Virus record (IMG/VR): IMGVR_UViG_3300043568_001868
Span: 1-22,223 of that record
Strand: one strand, 5' to 3'
DNA length: 22,223 nt
Source: a virus
Positions 1 to 6,645 of the stretch are shown here, piece by piece (position 1 is the stretch's first letter; every line of letters begins with the position of its first letter). Below the pieces are notes generated by a model. The model did not search any database. It saw nothing but the letters and a program-made list of their open reading frames with translations, and was not told where the DNA came from. The position numbers were made by a program, and so were the translations under genes.

Positions 1-740
1 ATACCAACTATACTATCATACAAGCCATCAAAGAAGCCAATAATTTCGTCAATTATTGCTTTTAATCTTTCAGGATCAAATAATAATAATGCAAGTCCAG
101 CCAATGTACCTAAAAGGCTAGCTTTATTAAGAAAGCCATCTGCGAATCTTTCAAAACTAGAAGCCATACTATCTAAACCAACGGCCATTCGTTCTAAAAG
201 AGAGTTAGCATCTTCTTGTAACTTTTTAGCTTCGCGAGTTTCTTCTTCAGTTGAAGCCAATTCCTTTATTTGATTAATTTGATCCATTGCTAATTGGCGT
301 TCTTCTTCGCTAATTTCTGGATTATTTAAAGTAGTGACAGCTTGGTTAAATAGATCACGTAAAAGTAATGAATTTTCATTTGCGTCACTATTTAACGCTT
401 CTATTTTTTTATCTAGCTCAGAAGTAGATAGTTCAAATTGAGCAGCATCTTTTTCAGTAGTAAATTTTTTAGTAAGTTCAGCTAAGCTATTTGTTTGTGA
501 TTCGCTTAACTGAGTAAGTAAACTTGCATTATCTTTTTGTAAATTAGCAAGAGACTTTCCAACATTCATTAGACTTAGATTAAGAGATTTTTGTAATACC
601 TTATCGCCTGCTAGTTTTGCTTTATCGTATTCTGCGCGGAGTTTTACTCGTTTTGCTTCTTCATCGCGCTGCGCTTTACGAGAAGCTTCTAACTCTTCTC
701 TAATACGATCTAGACCGTTCATAGGATTATCTACAGCCAT
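1..740 (-). CDS. Putative tail structural (tape-measure-like) protein, N-terminal 246 residues, partial at left edge
   Basis: The frame is open from an ATG at 740 to the window edge with no stop, so the C-terminus is missing. A purine-rich GAGAGAGA lies just before the ATG and can serve as ribosome binding site. The start lies 11 bases beyond the stop of the gp51-like gene, so the two are probably co-translated. Roughly residues 8-195 are rich in Glu, Lys, Gln and Leu and look like long coiled coil. They are followed by a hydrophobic stretch around residues 207-226 (SLLGTLAGLALLLF) and an amphipathic segment. Coiled coil followed by hydrophobic helices, next to hub genes 26 and 51, is typical of tail tape-measure or hub-associated proteins (gp29 role in T4). 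No domain is recognised for certain. The function is inferred from context and could instead be another tail chaperone or structural protein. Confidence 0.5.
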   Translation of the reverse strand, partial: MAVDNPMNGLDRIREELEASRKAQRDEEAKRVKLRAEYDKAKLAGDKVLQKSLNLSLMNVGKSLANLQKDNASLLTQLSESQTNSLAELTKKFTTEKDAAQFELSTSELDKKIEALNSDANENSLLLRDLFNQAVTTLNNPEISEEERQLAMDQINQIKELASTEEETREAKKLQEDANSLLERMAVGLDSMASSFERFADGFLNKASLLGTLAGLALLLFDPERLKAIIDEIIGFFDGLYDSIVG

Positions 741-751
741 TTACGTCTCTC

Positions 752-913
752 TCATCGACTTTGTTGTTTTAACCTTTGGTTTTCATCTTTAATGTATTGC
801 TGTAACAGCATAACATAAATCTCTCTTTCCCAAGGTAGCATATCATCTAATTCAGCTAACGAATATTTGTGATGCTGCAATAACGCAAAATTAGTCTTAT
901 AATGATTCTCCAA
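752..913 (-). CDS. 51: gp51-like baseplate hub assembly protein, very short, disturbed 5' end
   Basis: The reading frame encodes a core NHYKTNFALLQHHKYSLAEL followed by DDMLPWEREIYVMLLQQY and a charged C-terminus ending at the TGA at 752-754. The HHKYS..EL and PWEREIYV..L pattern is what I remember from the short gp51 proteins of marine T4-like phages, which help assemble the baseplate hub. It follows gp26 directly, as in T4. No ATG opens this frame. The coordinates use the TTG at 913 (53 residues), which has no visible Shine-Dalgarno. The natural-looking start is the ATG at 932, two bases past the gp26 stop, but it reads only four codons before TGA at 920-918. One extra TC unit in the (TC)4 run after that ATG would fuse it in frame as MSLSHESLENHY. 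The gene may be recoded, use TTG, or carry an indel. Confidence 0.6.
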   Translation of the reverse strand: MENHYKTNFALLQHHKYSLAELDDMLPWEREIYVMLLQQYIKDENQRLKQQSR

Positions 914-921
914 TGATTCAT

Positions 922-929
922 GAGAGAGA
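922..929 (-). repeat. (TC)4 dinucleotide run at the gp51-like gene start
   Basis: On the minus strand the ATG at 932-930 is followed at once by TCTCTCTC, then ATGAA. With four TC units the ATG frame ends at TGA after four codons. With five units it would enter the conserved gp51-like frame. The repeat therefore sits exactly where a slip of one unit switches the gene between open and closed. Confidence 0.7.
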
Positions 930-933
930 CATA

Positions 934-1635
934 TTAGAAAAAATTTTGCAAACCTTCGACAGCAATTTTATTCTCTTCTTTGCAATGCGTACATGTAAAA
1001 TCAATATCATGTTTTAGCTTTGGCATATCATCAAAGAAAGAAACTATCTTTTTAAACTGATCTGATGTAAGCGATTCAATAAATTCGAGTATACTTTTTT
1101 CAGATTCATTCTCAGCTGGATATACGTTATCAGCATCGTATATCGATTCGATAGCTGAAGCAATTGCTGCTAATGCGCTGTTTGCTTCGTTTAAACTATT
1201 CAGCTGTCTATATAATCCCTTTACCGTTGGGTATTTAAGCATTACGCCAACCGTATCAGTTAATTCTATTTTAGCAGTTGGCTTAATTTCGCCTACAACA
1301 TTTACAGAGCTTAAATCAATATTTACTTCATTTGGCGTTTCGCACTTAATACATTTAACTTTTAATTTAGCGTTTTCACCTACTGATTTAGTTCTCAATT
1401 TTAGGAAAATATATTCAAGGTCAAACATAGTTAAATTGTCAACCTTAATTTTTCCTTCAGTACATCCAGCAATCGTATCTCGTAATGCTGTAATCATTTG
1501 AGACTGATCTTTAGACTCAAATGCCATCATTAATATCTTTTCTTCTTTGACCAAGTATGGCCTGTATTCAATACTCTCTTTGGTGCTTGGTACTACTAAC
1601 GTATGCTTTGATGATACTAATTTAGGTAATGCCAT
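934..1635 (-). CDS. 26: gp26-like baseplate hub subunit with two CxxC pairs
   Basis: This is a 233-residue protein of the T4 gp26 / T4_baseplate family, which sits in the central hub of the baseplate. The start is the ATG at 1635, because GGAG at 1645-1648 is spaced correctly for it. A longer reading from TTG at 1650 would begin on the ribosome binding site itself. CxxC pairs at residues 95/98 (CIKC) and 215/218 (CTHC) suggest one zinc-ribbon-like site built from both halves. T4 gp26 is slightly shorter (about 208 residues from memory). The stop (TAA, 934-936) is almost fused to the next ATG at 932, so the gp51-like gene depends on translational coupling. The gene lies 34 bases downstream of the gp54-like stop on the same strand. 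The family assignment is from memory of motif and position. Confidence 0.75.
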   Translation of the reverse strand: MALPKLVSSKHTLVVPSTKESIEYRPYLVKEEKILMMAFESKDQSQMITALRDTIAGCTEGKIKVDNLTMFDLEYIFLKLRTKSVGENAKLKVKCIKCETPNEVNIDLSSVNVVGEIKPTAKIELTDTVGVMLKYPTVKGLYRQLNSLNEANSALAAIASAIESIYDADNVYPAENESEKSILEFIESLTSDQFKKIVSFFDDMPKLKHDIDFTCTHCKEENKIAVEGLQNFF

Positions 1636-1642
1636 ATTGCTT

Positions 1643-1648
1643 TTCTCC
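1643..1648 (-). promoter_or_regulatory. Shine-Dalgarno GGAGAA deciding the gp26 start
   Basis: The minus strand reads GGAGAAAAGCAATATGG. GGAG lies nine bases before the ATG at 1635, which favours that ATG over the in-frame TTG at 1650. Confidence 0.7.
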
Positions 1649-1669
1649 AATAATTAAACAATTATATAA

Positions 1670-2596
1670 CTAACCAACCAAACCTTTTACTGCGGCCGAA
1701 CCTCTTGAAATAACAGATTTTCCAGCATTGATAAGTGCTCCACCAGCTGATGGAATAGCTCCACTTAAACTAGAGCCAAATATATTTTTAACCTTTCCAG
1801 AAACTTGTGAAACAATACTTCCTAATCCACCTTGATATACCGTCGTGATAGAAGAAGTATTAGCACCAATCTTATCTCGTAATATACTTGTAATGATATT
1901 GAGCTGAGCGGTAAGCTCACCAGCCAATTCAGATTTTAATCCAGCCAATATAGTTTCACCTTGACTACCCAAATCTCCAAATGGAGAAAACGGTACTGAT
2001 GGCATTAATGGATTAGGAAACGAAAGTGCATCTCTTAAATCTGCTAATGACGTGGCTAAACTAAAAAACGTTGTATTGGTTTTATAGTTATCATATGTGA
2101 GTGTGACAGTTACTTTCATTACCTGATTTTCTGCAGCATTAGATAATTCAATAGCTGTCATAGTAATTGGATATGCGTTTTGTAAAGTTACCTTATGAAT
2201 CATCTGCGACTTAGGGCTTAGCACAGTAATAGTAAAATCTGAAGCATATTGTTTTTTGTAATATACTTTACCATCTACGTCATTGATAACACACTTCATC
2301 CACTTATCAAATAAGTTTTTCATGTAAAAATCGTTAGTAACCAAAAAGGTTAATGTCACATCGTCATTAATAAATGTGTATGGAACCTTTACTGCATTTT
2401 TAGTTGTCGCATATTCTGTGGTTGAAAATGATCTACCTGGTAAAGAAGCAGATTCGCATAATGCATTCACTAACCATACGTTTGGATTAATTGACGCTGG
2501 GCCAGTGAAGGTTACGGCAAAATAGTTTGGTTTAGCTAGACCACCTCTTTCCGAGATCTTAGCGCTTAAACTATCAATAGGATTTTTAAAAATCAT
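1670..2596 (-). CDS. 54: gp54-like baseplate tail-tube initiator
   Basis: This 308-residue protein is close in length to T4 gp54 (320 residues, from memory), which sits with gp48 on top of the hub and nucleates polymerisation of the tail tube. Residues about 25-180 look like the beta-rich tube-protein fold: NYFAVTFTGP, then CESASLPGRSFSTTEY, then a VTLTFLVTNDFYMKNLFDKW segment, and late strands with VMKVTVTLTYDNY. The CE-A-LPG segment is a recurring feature of T4-like tube and tube-initiator proteins. The last 100 residues are Gly/Ser/Ala-rich with no clear domain. It starts two bases beyond the stop of the upstream gene, so the two are coupled. A major tail tube protein (gp19-type) is the main alternative, but length and baseplate context favour gp54. 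Confidence 0.65.
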   Translation of the reverse strand: MIFKNPIDSLSAKISERGGLAKPNYFAVTFTGPASINPNVWLVNALCESASLPGRSFSTTEYATTKNAVKVPYTFINDDVTLTFLVTNDFYMKNLFDKWMKCVINDVDGKVYYKKQYASDFTITVLSPKSQMIHKVTLQNAYPITMTAIELSNAAENQVMKVTVTLTYDNYKTNTTFFSLATSLADLRDALSFPNPLMPSVPFSPFGDLGSQGETILAGLKSELAGELTAQLNIITSILRDKIGANTSSITTVYQGGLGSIVSQVSGKVKNIFGSSLSGAIPSAGGALINAGKSVISRGSAAVKGLVG

Positions 2597-2598
2597 AA

Positions 2599-3192
2599 TT
2601 ATCTTCCTACACTCTTTCTAGACTCTTTCCATATGTTATCTCGAGTATCCTTTTTAAACTGCTCTGTTGGTAAGAACATTGCTACTTCCCATTCAGTAGC
2701 ATCAACTATTACTGGAGAATTTTTTACATTACTATATAAGTATCTTTTAAAGCATGGTGCAAACCATCTTAGTTTACTCGAGCTTTTTAATAAATCATAC
2801 GAAAGTTTAAACTTAGTTGATTCATCATACCGAGTATTATTGGTTATGTCTAATAACGCAGTAAACATTTTAGCTCTTAGTATTGGCGGAAGATAGTGGA
2901 GATTAATTCCGTAAAATCCGCCAGGTGCTGGTTCGACCATAATTGTTAATGGGAACCTATCATAATATGGAAGAGTCTTTTTATGTTTAGGATCATAAAA
3001 ATACATATACATAGAACCAACACGTAATCTATTTTTAGCTCTTACGGCTGGATCACTTAATAGTTTAGTGCGACTTACATTACGTAAATCTTTTAATTTA
3101 TTCATGAACCATTTACGAGACTCAACAGTGCGTGGAGCTACTCCAGCCTTGAATGCTTGTGCTTGGTACTTGTCGAAAAGTGAGTCTGCCAT
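2599..3192 (-). CDS. Conserved T4-like phage protein in the gp2 (DNA end protector) position
   Basis: A 197-residue basic protein with a signature I remember from marine T4-like phages: MYMYFYDPKHKKTLPYYDRF followed by P..I.VEPAPGGFYGINLHYLPP, and later FAPCFKRYLY and EWEVAMFLP. It has no signal peptide or membrane segment. It lies directly downstream of the gp4-like gene on the same strand. In T4, genes 2 and 4 are neighbours and both act in head completion, gp2 protecting the DNA ends. That makes gp2 the best positional guess, but I see no direct sequence match to T4 gp2, so the function is inferred. The first ATG is only six bases from the exact late promoter core at 3199-3206, so the late transcript may begin at the start codon. 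The next Met is at residue 30. Confidence 0.6.
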   Translation of the reverse strand: MADSLFDKYQAQAFKAGVAPRTVESRKWFMNKLKDLRNVSRTKLLSDPAVRAKNRLRVGSMYMYFYDPKHKKTLPYYDRFPLTIMVEPAPGGFYGINLHYLPPILRAKMFTALLDITNNTRYDESTKFKLSYDLLKSSSKLRWFAPCFKRYLYSNVKNSPVIVDATEWEVAMFLPTEQFKKDTRDNIWKESRKSVGR

Positions 3193-3198
3193 AATACC

Positions 3199-3206
3199 TA
3201 TTTATA
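3199..3206 (-). promoter_or_regulatory. T4-type late promoter core TATAAATA, 6 nt before a start codon
   Basis: The minus strand reads TATAAATAGGTATTATGG. The exact late core recognised by the gp55 sigma factor in T4 is followed after six bases by the ATG at 3192. With T4 geometry (core at about -13 to -6) the first transcribed base would be at about 3193. The AGG inside GGTATT could act as a weak Shine-Dalgarno only for read-through mRNA. Confidence 0.7.
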
Positions 3207-3262
3207 TGTACAATTAATGGTCTTTATGATATAATAATAGAGTTCATCTGAGGGTTGGGGTA

Positions 3263-3715
3263 TTACCCAGTAAGTAATTTAATACCCAATGACTTTAAAA
3301 TATCTTCATGCCATATTTCAAAATGGTATCCACGCTCGGTGGCATACTTACTAGCGGCTATCCATTTAGATTCATTTTTAATATATGTCATTACTTCTGT
3401 GACATACTTTTTAGTTTGTCTGGCTGGTCTTTGAGGAGGAACAGTCTGTGACTTTGGCTTTATTTCTACTAACACTGTTCTGCCATTAGCAAATTTTATT
3501 TTTAAATCTATAAAGTATCTGTGTATTTTATTATCAGTTTTGCACTGATATGGTATAACAGTTTCTTCAGAAGACCATGCAATAACGTCGGTACGATCTT
3601 CACACCAACGAAAAGCTTGTCGCTCCCATAAAGATCGATACGTAACATTTGATGCATCACCAATGTACTTATCAAGTCTCTTTATTTTATATTTGCCTTT
3701 ATAAGTCTTTGCCAT
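3263..3715 (-). CDS. 4: gp4-like head completion protein, TnsA/restriction-endonuclease-like nuclease fold
   Basis: At 150 residues it matches the length I recall for T4 gp4 (50/65), which completes filled heads before tail joining. The order of motifs also matches the T4 protein as I remember it: TYRSLWER (26-33), IAWSSEETVIPY (45-56), RYFIDLKIKF (66-75), VEIKPK (83-88), then KW.AA..YA..RG..F.I..E. The acidic residues E31, D70 and E84 with K86 form the E...D...ExK pattern of TnsA-like endonucleases, so a role in trimming packaged DNA ends is likely but unproven. It is the first minus-strand gene of the divergent pair and is read from the late promoter at 3749-3756. No Shine-Dalgarno precedes its ATG. 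A gap of 70 bases with another late promoter separates it from the next gene. Confidence 0.85.
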   Translation of the reverse strand: MAKTYKGKYKIKRLDKYIGDASNVTYRSLWERQAFRWCEDRTDVIAWSSEETVIPYQCKTDNKIHRYFIDLKIKFANGRTVLVEIKPKSQTVPPQRPARQTKKYVTEVMTYIKNESKWIAASKYATERGYHFEIWHEDILKSLGIKLLTG

Positions 3716-3720
3716 AAATA

Positions 3721-3728
3721 TATAAATA
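3721..3728 (+). promoter_or_regulatory. Late promoter core TATAAATA for the plus-strand operon
   Basis: Exact TATAAATA. T4 geometry puts the start site at about 3734, giving a leader of about 43 bases before the gp48-like ATG at 3777. It faces the minus-strand core at 3749-3756. No strong Shine-Dalgarno is present in the leader. Confidence 0.7.
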
Positions 3729-3748
3729 GAATTAGTATATGTTAAACT

Positions 3749-3756
3749 TATTTATA
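3749..3756 (-). promoter_or_regulatory. Late promoter core TATAAATA for the minus-strand operon
   Basis: The plus strand shows TATTTATA, the exact complement of the late core. The predicted start is at about 3743, a 28-base AU-rich leader before the gp4-like ATG at 3715. Its start region overlaps that of the opposing promoter at 3721-3728. Confidence 0.7.
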
Positions 3757-3776
3757 ATAGGTCATTAGTAATATCT

Positions 3777-4559
3777 ATGGAAGCAAGTAATCATTTTTTT
3801 CCAAAAAATCTTATTGGTGCAAACGTGCCATTCATGCGGATTACTGCTAATCAGTATCAGTATGGTGGTGGTGGCCCAATTCGTGGATCTTTATCGATTT
3901 ATCATCCGCCAAACGTAACATTTGGAGATGGTGCTACCTTTGGATCAATTGATATGGGTCCTATTGGATCTACGCTCATGAGAGGAATGGAGACAGGTGA
4001 TATTACAGGAACAGCAGAAACTGCTAATGCGCAAATCGCCTCGTCAACTGATTTAAGAACAATGATAGCAACAAAGATTGCTATGTCATCGGGTCTCGGT
4101 TCGACTATTCCTGGTGTAGAAAATCTTTCTGATATTTATAGCCTATCAAAAGGTAAAGCAGTGAATCCTAACACTGTGACGTCATTTCAAAATATGACAG
4201 TAAGATCATTTACCTTTACATTTAAACTAATTCCTGAAGACCCTTCTGAATCAGAATCGATTAGAAATATTATAAACTTTTTTAGAAAAGAAATGTATGC
4301 TGCGCAAAGTGATGCTGGTTACTTACTATCGTATCCATCAACATTTACAATTAAATTCTATTCGCAAGATGGAAAGGAAAATTTATATTATCCTAAAATA
4401 TACGAGTGCTTTTTAACTGGAATGAGTAGTGCATACTCCACGGCCGGTGGGAATATGCATTTTGATGGTGGAGCTCCATTGGATGTTGATTTATCATTTA
4501 CCTTTCAAGAAACAAAGGTGCTTACACGCGGCGATATTAATGAGCATGGTGGAGACTAA
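3777..4559 (+). CDS. 48: gp48-like baseplate tail-tube cap
   Basis: This 260-residue protein is first in the plus-strand operon. In T4, gp48 and gp54 together cap the hub and form the platform on which the tail tube grows. Residues about 127-165 (PNTVTSFQNMTVRSFTFTF, then KLIPEDPSESESIRNIINFF) match the pattern I recall from gp48: an F-F-F tube-like strand followed by a helix that spaces subunits. The N-terminus is Gly-rich (YQYGGGGPIRGSLSIYHPP). The C-terminus ends with a final beta segment (DVDLSFTFQETKVLTRGDI). T4 gp48 is longer (about 364 residues from memory). The last base of its TAA is the first base of the next ATG (TAATG), so gp48 and gp53 are translationally coupled. The start has no good Shine-Dalgarno. 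Confidence 0.7.
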   Translation: MEASNHFFPKNLIGANVPFMRITANQYQYGGGGPIRGSLSIYHPPNVTFGDGATFGSIDMGPIGSTLMRGMETGDITGTAETANAQIASSTDLRTMIATKIAMSSGLGSTIPGVENLSDIYSLSKGKAVNPNTVTSFQNMTVRSFTFTFKLIPEDPSESESIRNIINFFRKEMYAAQSDAGYLLSYPSTFTIKFYSQDGKENLYYPKIYECFLTGMSSAYSTAGGNMHFDGGAPLDVDLSFTFQETKVLTRGDINEHGGD

Positions 4560-5332
4560 TGTTAAACTTTTTTAAATCCTTTCCATTAATACAATATCAA
4601 ATCGATAATGAAAGTGTTGATACTTCGATCATTGTTGATATCACTCGAAATATTAGAGTGTATTTAAATGAATTAGATAATGCTAATGCTTATCTTTATA
4701 AAGAAATAAATGATGGCTCTAGACCTGATCAATTATCAATGGAGCTTTATCAAACACCAAGTTACTGGTGGACGTTTTTTGTTATAAACGATAGCTTGAG
4801 TACAGGTCTTCATTCTTGGCCAAAGTCGGCGTTAGAACTAGAAAATTACATCGATGAAAAATACCCTCATATAGTATTCACTCCAGAACTAAGAACTGGT
4901 AGAACTGGTACGCAACATTGGATCCATAATTATAATCTTCTTATTGGAGAAGAAGTGCTAGGACTATCATCTGGTGCTAGAGGTGTTGTTGTTGAAATAC
5001 AACCTGAGCTTAATTCGGTCGTTATTCGAAAAACAAATACAATACCTTTTCAAAATGAGAATACTGCCTTTCTTACTTCTGCATTCGCCTTTCCAGCAAA
5101 TATTAATTATAGAAATATATTTACTCCTCAAAAAGATGGGGCGCATCATTATGTGAATGCTGCAGGTACGTCTGTTGAACGGCTGATTTTTTCTCAAACT
5201 GACCCACAGCTTCCAGTAACGAATTACGAATATGAGACCGAAGTAAACGATAGAAAGACTCAATTAAGAGTTTTAAACAGATCTGTTGTTGATGAATTTG
5301 CTACTCGCTTTCGTTCATTAATTAATAAGTGA
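4559..5332 (+). CDS. 53: gp53-like baseplate wedge subunit
   Basis: A 257-residue protein whose N-terminal half carries the gp53 hallmarks: FFKSFPLIQY, then YKEINDGSRPDQLSMELYQT and PSYWWTFFVIND at about residues 54-77. In this family that part is a LysM-like segment that positions the wedge against the hub. T4 gp53 is about 196 residues, so this one has an extended C-terminal half. The extra part includes a short beta module (GEEVLGLSSGARGVVVEIQP) and a conserved-looking tail ending RFRSLINK. It overlaps the upstream stop by one base and ends eight bases before the next ATG. Its role is in wedge assembly together with gp25 and gp6, encoded downstream. Confidence 0.75.
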   Translation: MLNFFKSFPLIQYQIDNESVDTSIIVDITRNIRVYLNELDNANAYLYKEINDGSRPDQLSMELYQTPSYWWTFFVINDSLSTGLHSWPKSALELENYIDEKYPHIVFTPELRTGRTGTQHWIHNYNLLIGEEVLGLSSGARGVVVEIQPELNSVVIRKTNTIPFQNENTAFLTSAFAFPANINYRNIFTPQKDGAHHYVNAAGTSVERLIFSQTDPQLPVTNYEYETEVNDRKTQLRVLNRSVVDEFATRFRSLINK

Positions 5333-5340
5333 AATAGATA

Positions 5341-6645
5341 ATGTCGATTCAGAAGGGATTACATCCTACAGATTTAAGTGCAATTGATCCGGATTCATTC
5401 CGACTACTTGTTAGTATTGAAGGTGCTAACGGTAAAGAAAGAGAAATTTCTCAATTGGTTCAGAAGATGGTAATCTATGAATCAATATTTCAACAAGCGC
5501 TGATAGCTGAATTCGATATTGCTGATGGTGTATCTCTCTTTGAAGATTTGCAAATTTCTGGTAATGAAAAGATATCTTCAATAGTAACTAAACAAAACGA
5601 TAAAAGCTCTCCTCCTATTAGCATACAAAATGATTGGTATATTTTAGATATTCCTACGTATGGTAAACCAAAGCCAGACATGGCTGCGTATCGGATACGT
5701 TGCATTTCTTCATTTGGATTAGTATCAACGGCAAGAAGAGTTTCAGCTAAATTATCCGGAACATCGATTGAAATATTGCGTGAGTTATATCGACAAGTTG
5801 GAGCTCCAGTCACGGTATTAGATGATCAATCGCTTGGTACTATGAAGTTTATTCCACCTCGATTAACTTATTCAGATGCAATTAAGAATATACTACAAAA
5901 GAGTATGACGCCGAATGGCTCTCCATTCTTTGCGTATCAGACGTTTCATGATTCTCAATATGTTTTAAATTCTTATAATAATATGATTACTAGTGACACT
6001 TTAGATTCATATAATCATGGTACATTCTTTAGTGCTGAAGCTCAGACTGATGCTTCCTTTGAAGAAAAGCGTCGTAGAATATTAGAAGCATCAAGTAATA
6101 TAGGGTTCTCTCCATATAAGTCTTTAAAGAATGGCTCGTACGTGACACGTACACACGCGCTAGACATATCAAATAAAACATACAACGCTATAGATTTTAA
6201 TGCGTTCACCGATAAGATACCTTTAATTGACGGCCCTCAATCTGATTTAGTTTGGAATCCAGAGTTTAATGTGTCGGGTGTAAGCCCAGCAACTCTTACT
6301 GATACGTATAATATTTTTATTCACCAAAATTCTTTGGCAATGATTGATTCAAATGAAATCAACTATCATCAGTTTAGTGCATATAAATTAGCAACAAAAC
6401 ATTCGATCTATTCTAACTTAGAACAGCTAGAACATTCAATACGTTTAAATGGTGATTCACGTTTAACGCCAGGTTCTATTATCGAATTGTATTTTCCCAA
6501 GACTGGACAAGTTGAAGGAGCAGGTCGTGAGAATGATGAATTCATGAGTGGTAGATATTTAATAGTATCAAGCACGCATTCATTTGATTCAAGTGGATAT
6601 TACACACGAGTAAAAGTACGTAGAGATTCGGTGCATAAACGATGA
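5341..6645 (+). CDS. 27: gp27-like baseplate hub protein
   Basis: A 434-residue hub protein, near the T4 gp27 length (391). Such proteins form a trimeric torus below the tube and hold the gp5 spike. The N-terminal part shows the tube-like hub domain: FRLLVSIEGANG, VQKMVIYESIFQQALIAEF and DGVSLFEDLQISGNEKI. The C-terminal part has the GpD/gp27-like finish: RLTPGSIIELYFPKTGQ, then FMSGRYLIVSSTHSF and YYTRVKVRRDS. This GpD-like N- and C-terminal pattern is shared by hub proteins of most contractile tails. The stop overlaps the gp5 start (ATGA), which is expected for two proteins that assemble as a hub-spike complex. The assignment as hub is strong. The specific symbol 27 is by analogy. Confidence 0.75.
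   Translation: MSIQKGLHPTDLSAIDPDSFRLLVSIEGANGKEREISQLVQKMVIYESIFQQALIAEFDIADGVSLFEDLQISGNEKISSIVTKQNDKSSPPISIQNDWYILDIPTYGKPKPDMAAYRIRCISSFGLVSTARRVSAKLSGTSIEILRELYRQVGAPVTVLDDQSLGTMKFIPPRLTYSDAIKNILQKSMTPNGSPFFAYQTFHDSQYVLNSYNNMITSDTLDSYNHGTFFSAEAQTDASFEEKRRRILEASSNIGFSPYKSLKNGSYVTRTHALDISNKTYNAIDFNAFTDKIPLIDGPQSDLVWNPEFNVSGVSPATLTDTYNIFIHQNSLAMIDSNEINYHQFSAYKLATKHSIYSNLEQLEHSIRLNGDSRLTPGSIIELYFPKTGQVEGAGRENDEFMSGRYLIVSSTHSFDSSGYYTRVKVRRDSVHKR

Noticed and set aside
2633-2896. 87-residue open frame on the plus strand
   Set aside because: It lies wholly antisense to the gp2-position gene, has no ribosome binding site and no recognisable protein pattern.
3246-3272. Possible hairpin CTGAGGGT...ACCCAG at the end of the gp4-like gene
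   Set aside because: The stem is only about four to six pairs with a mismatch and there is no T-run on either strand, so it does not support a terminator.
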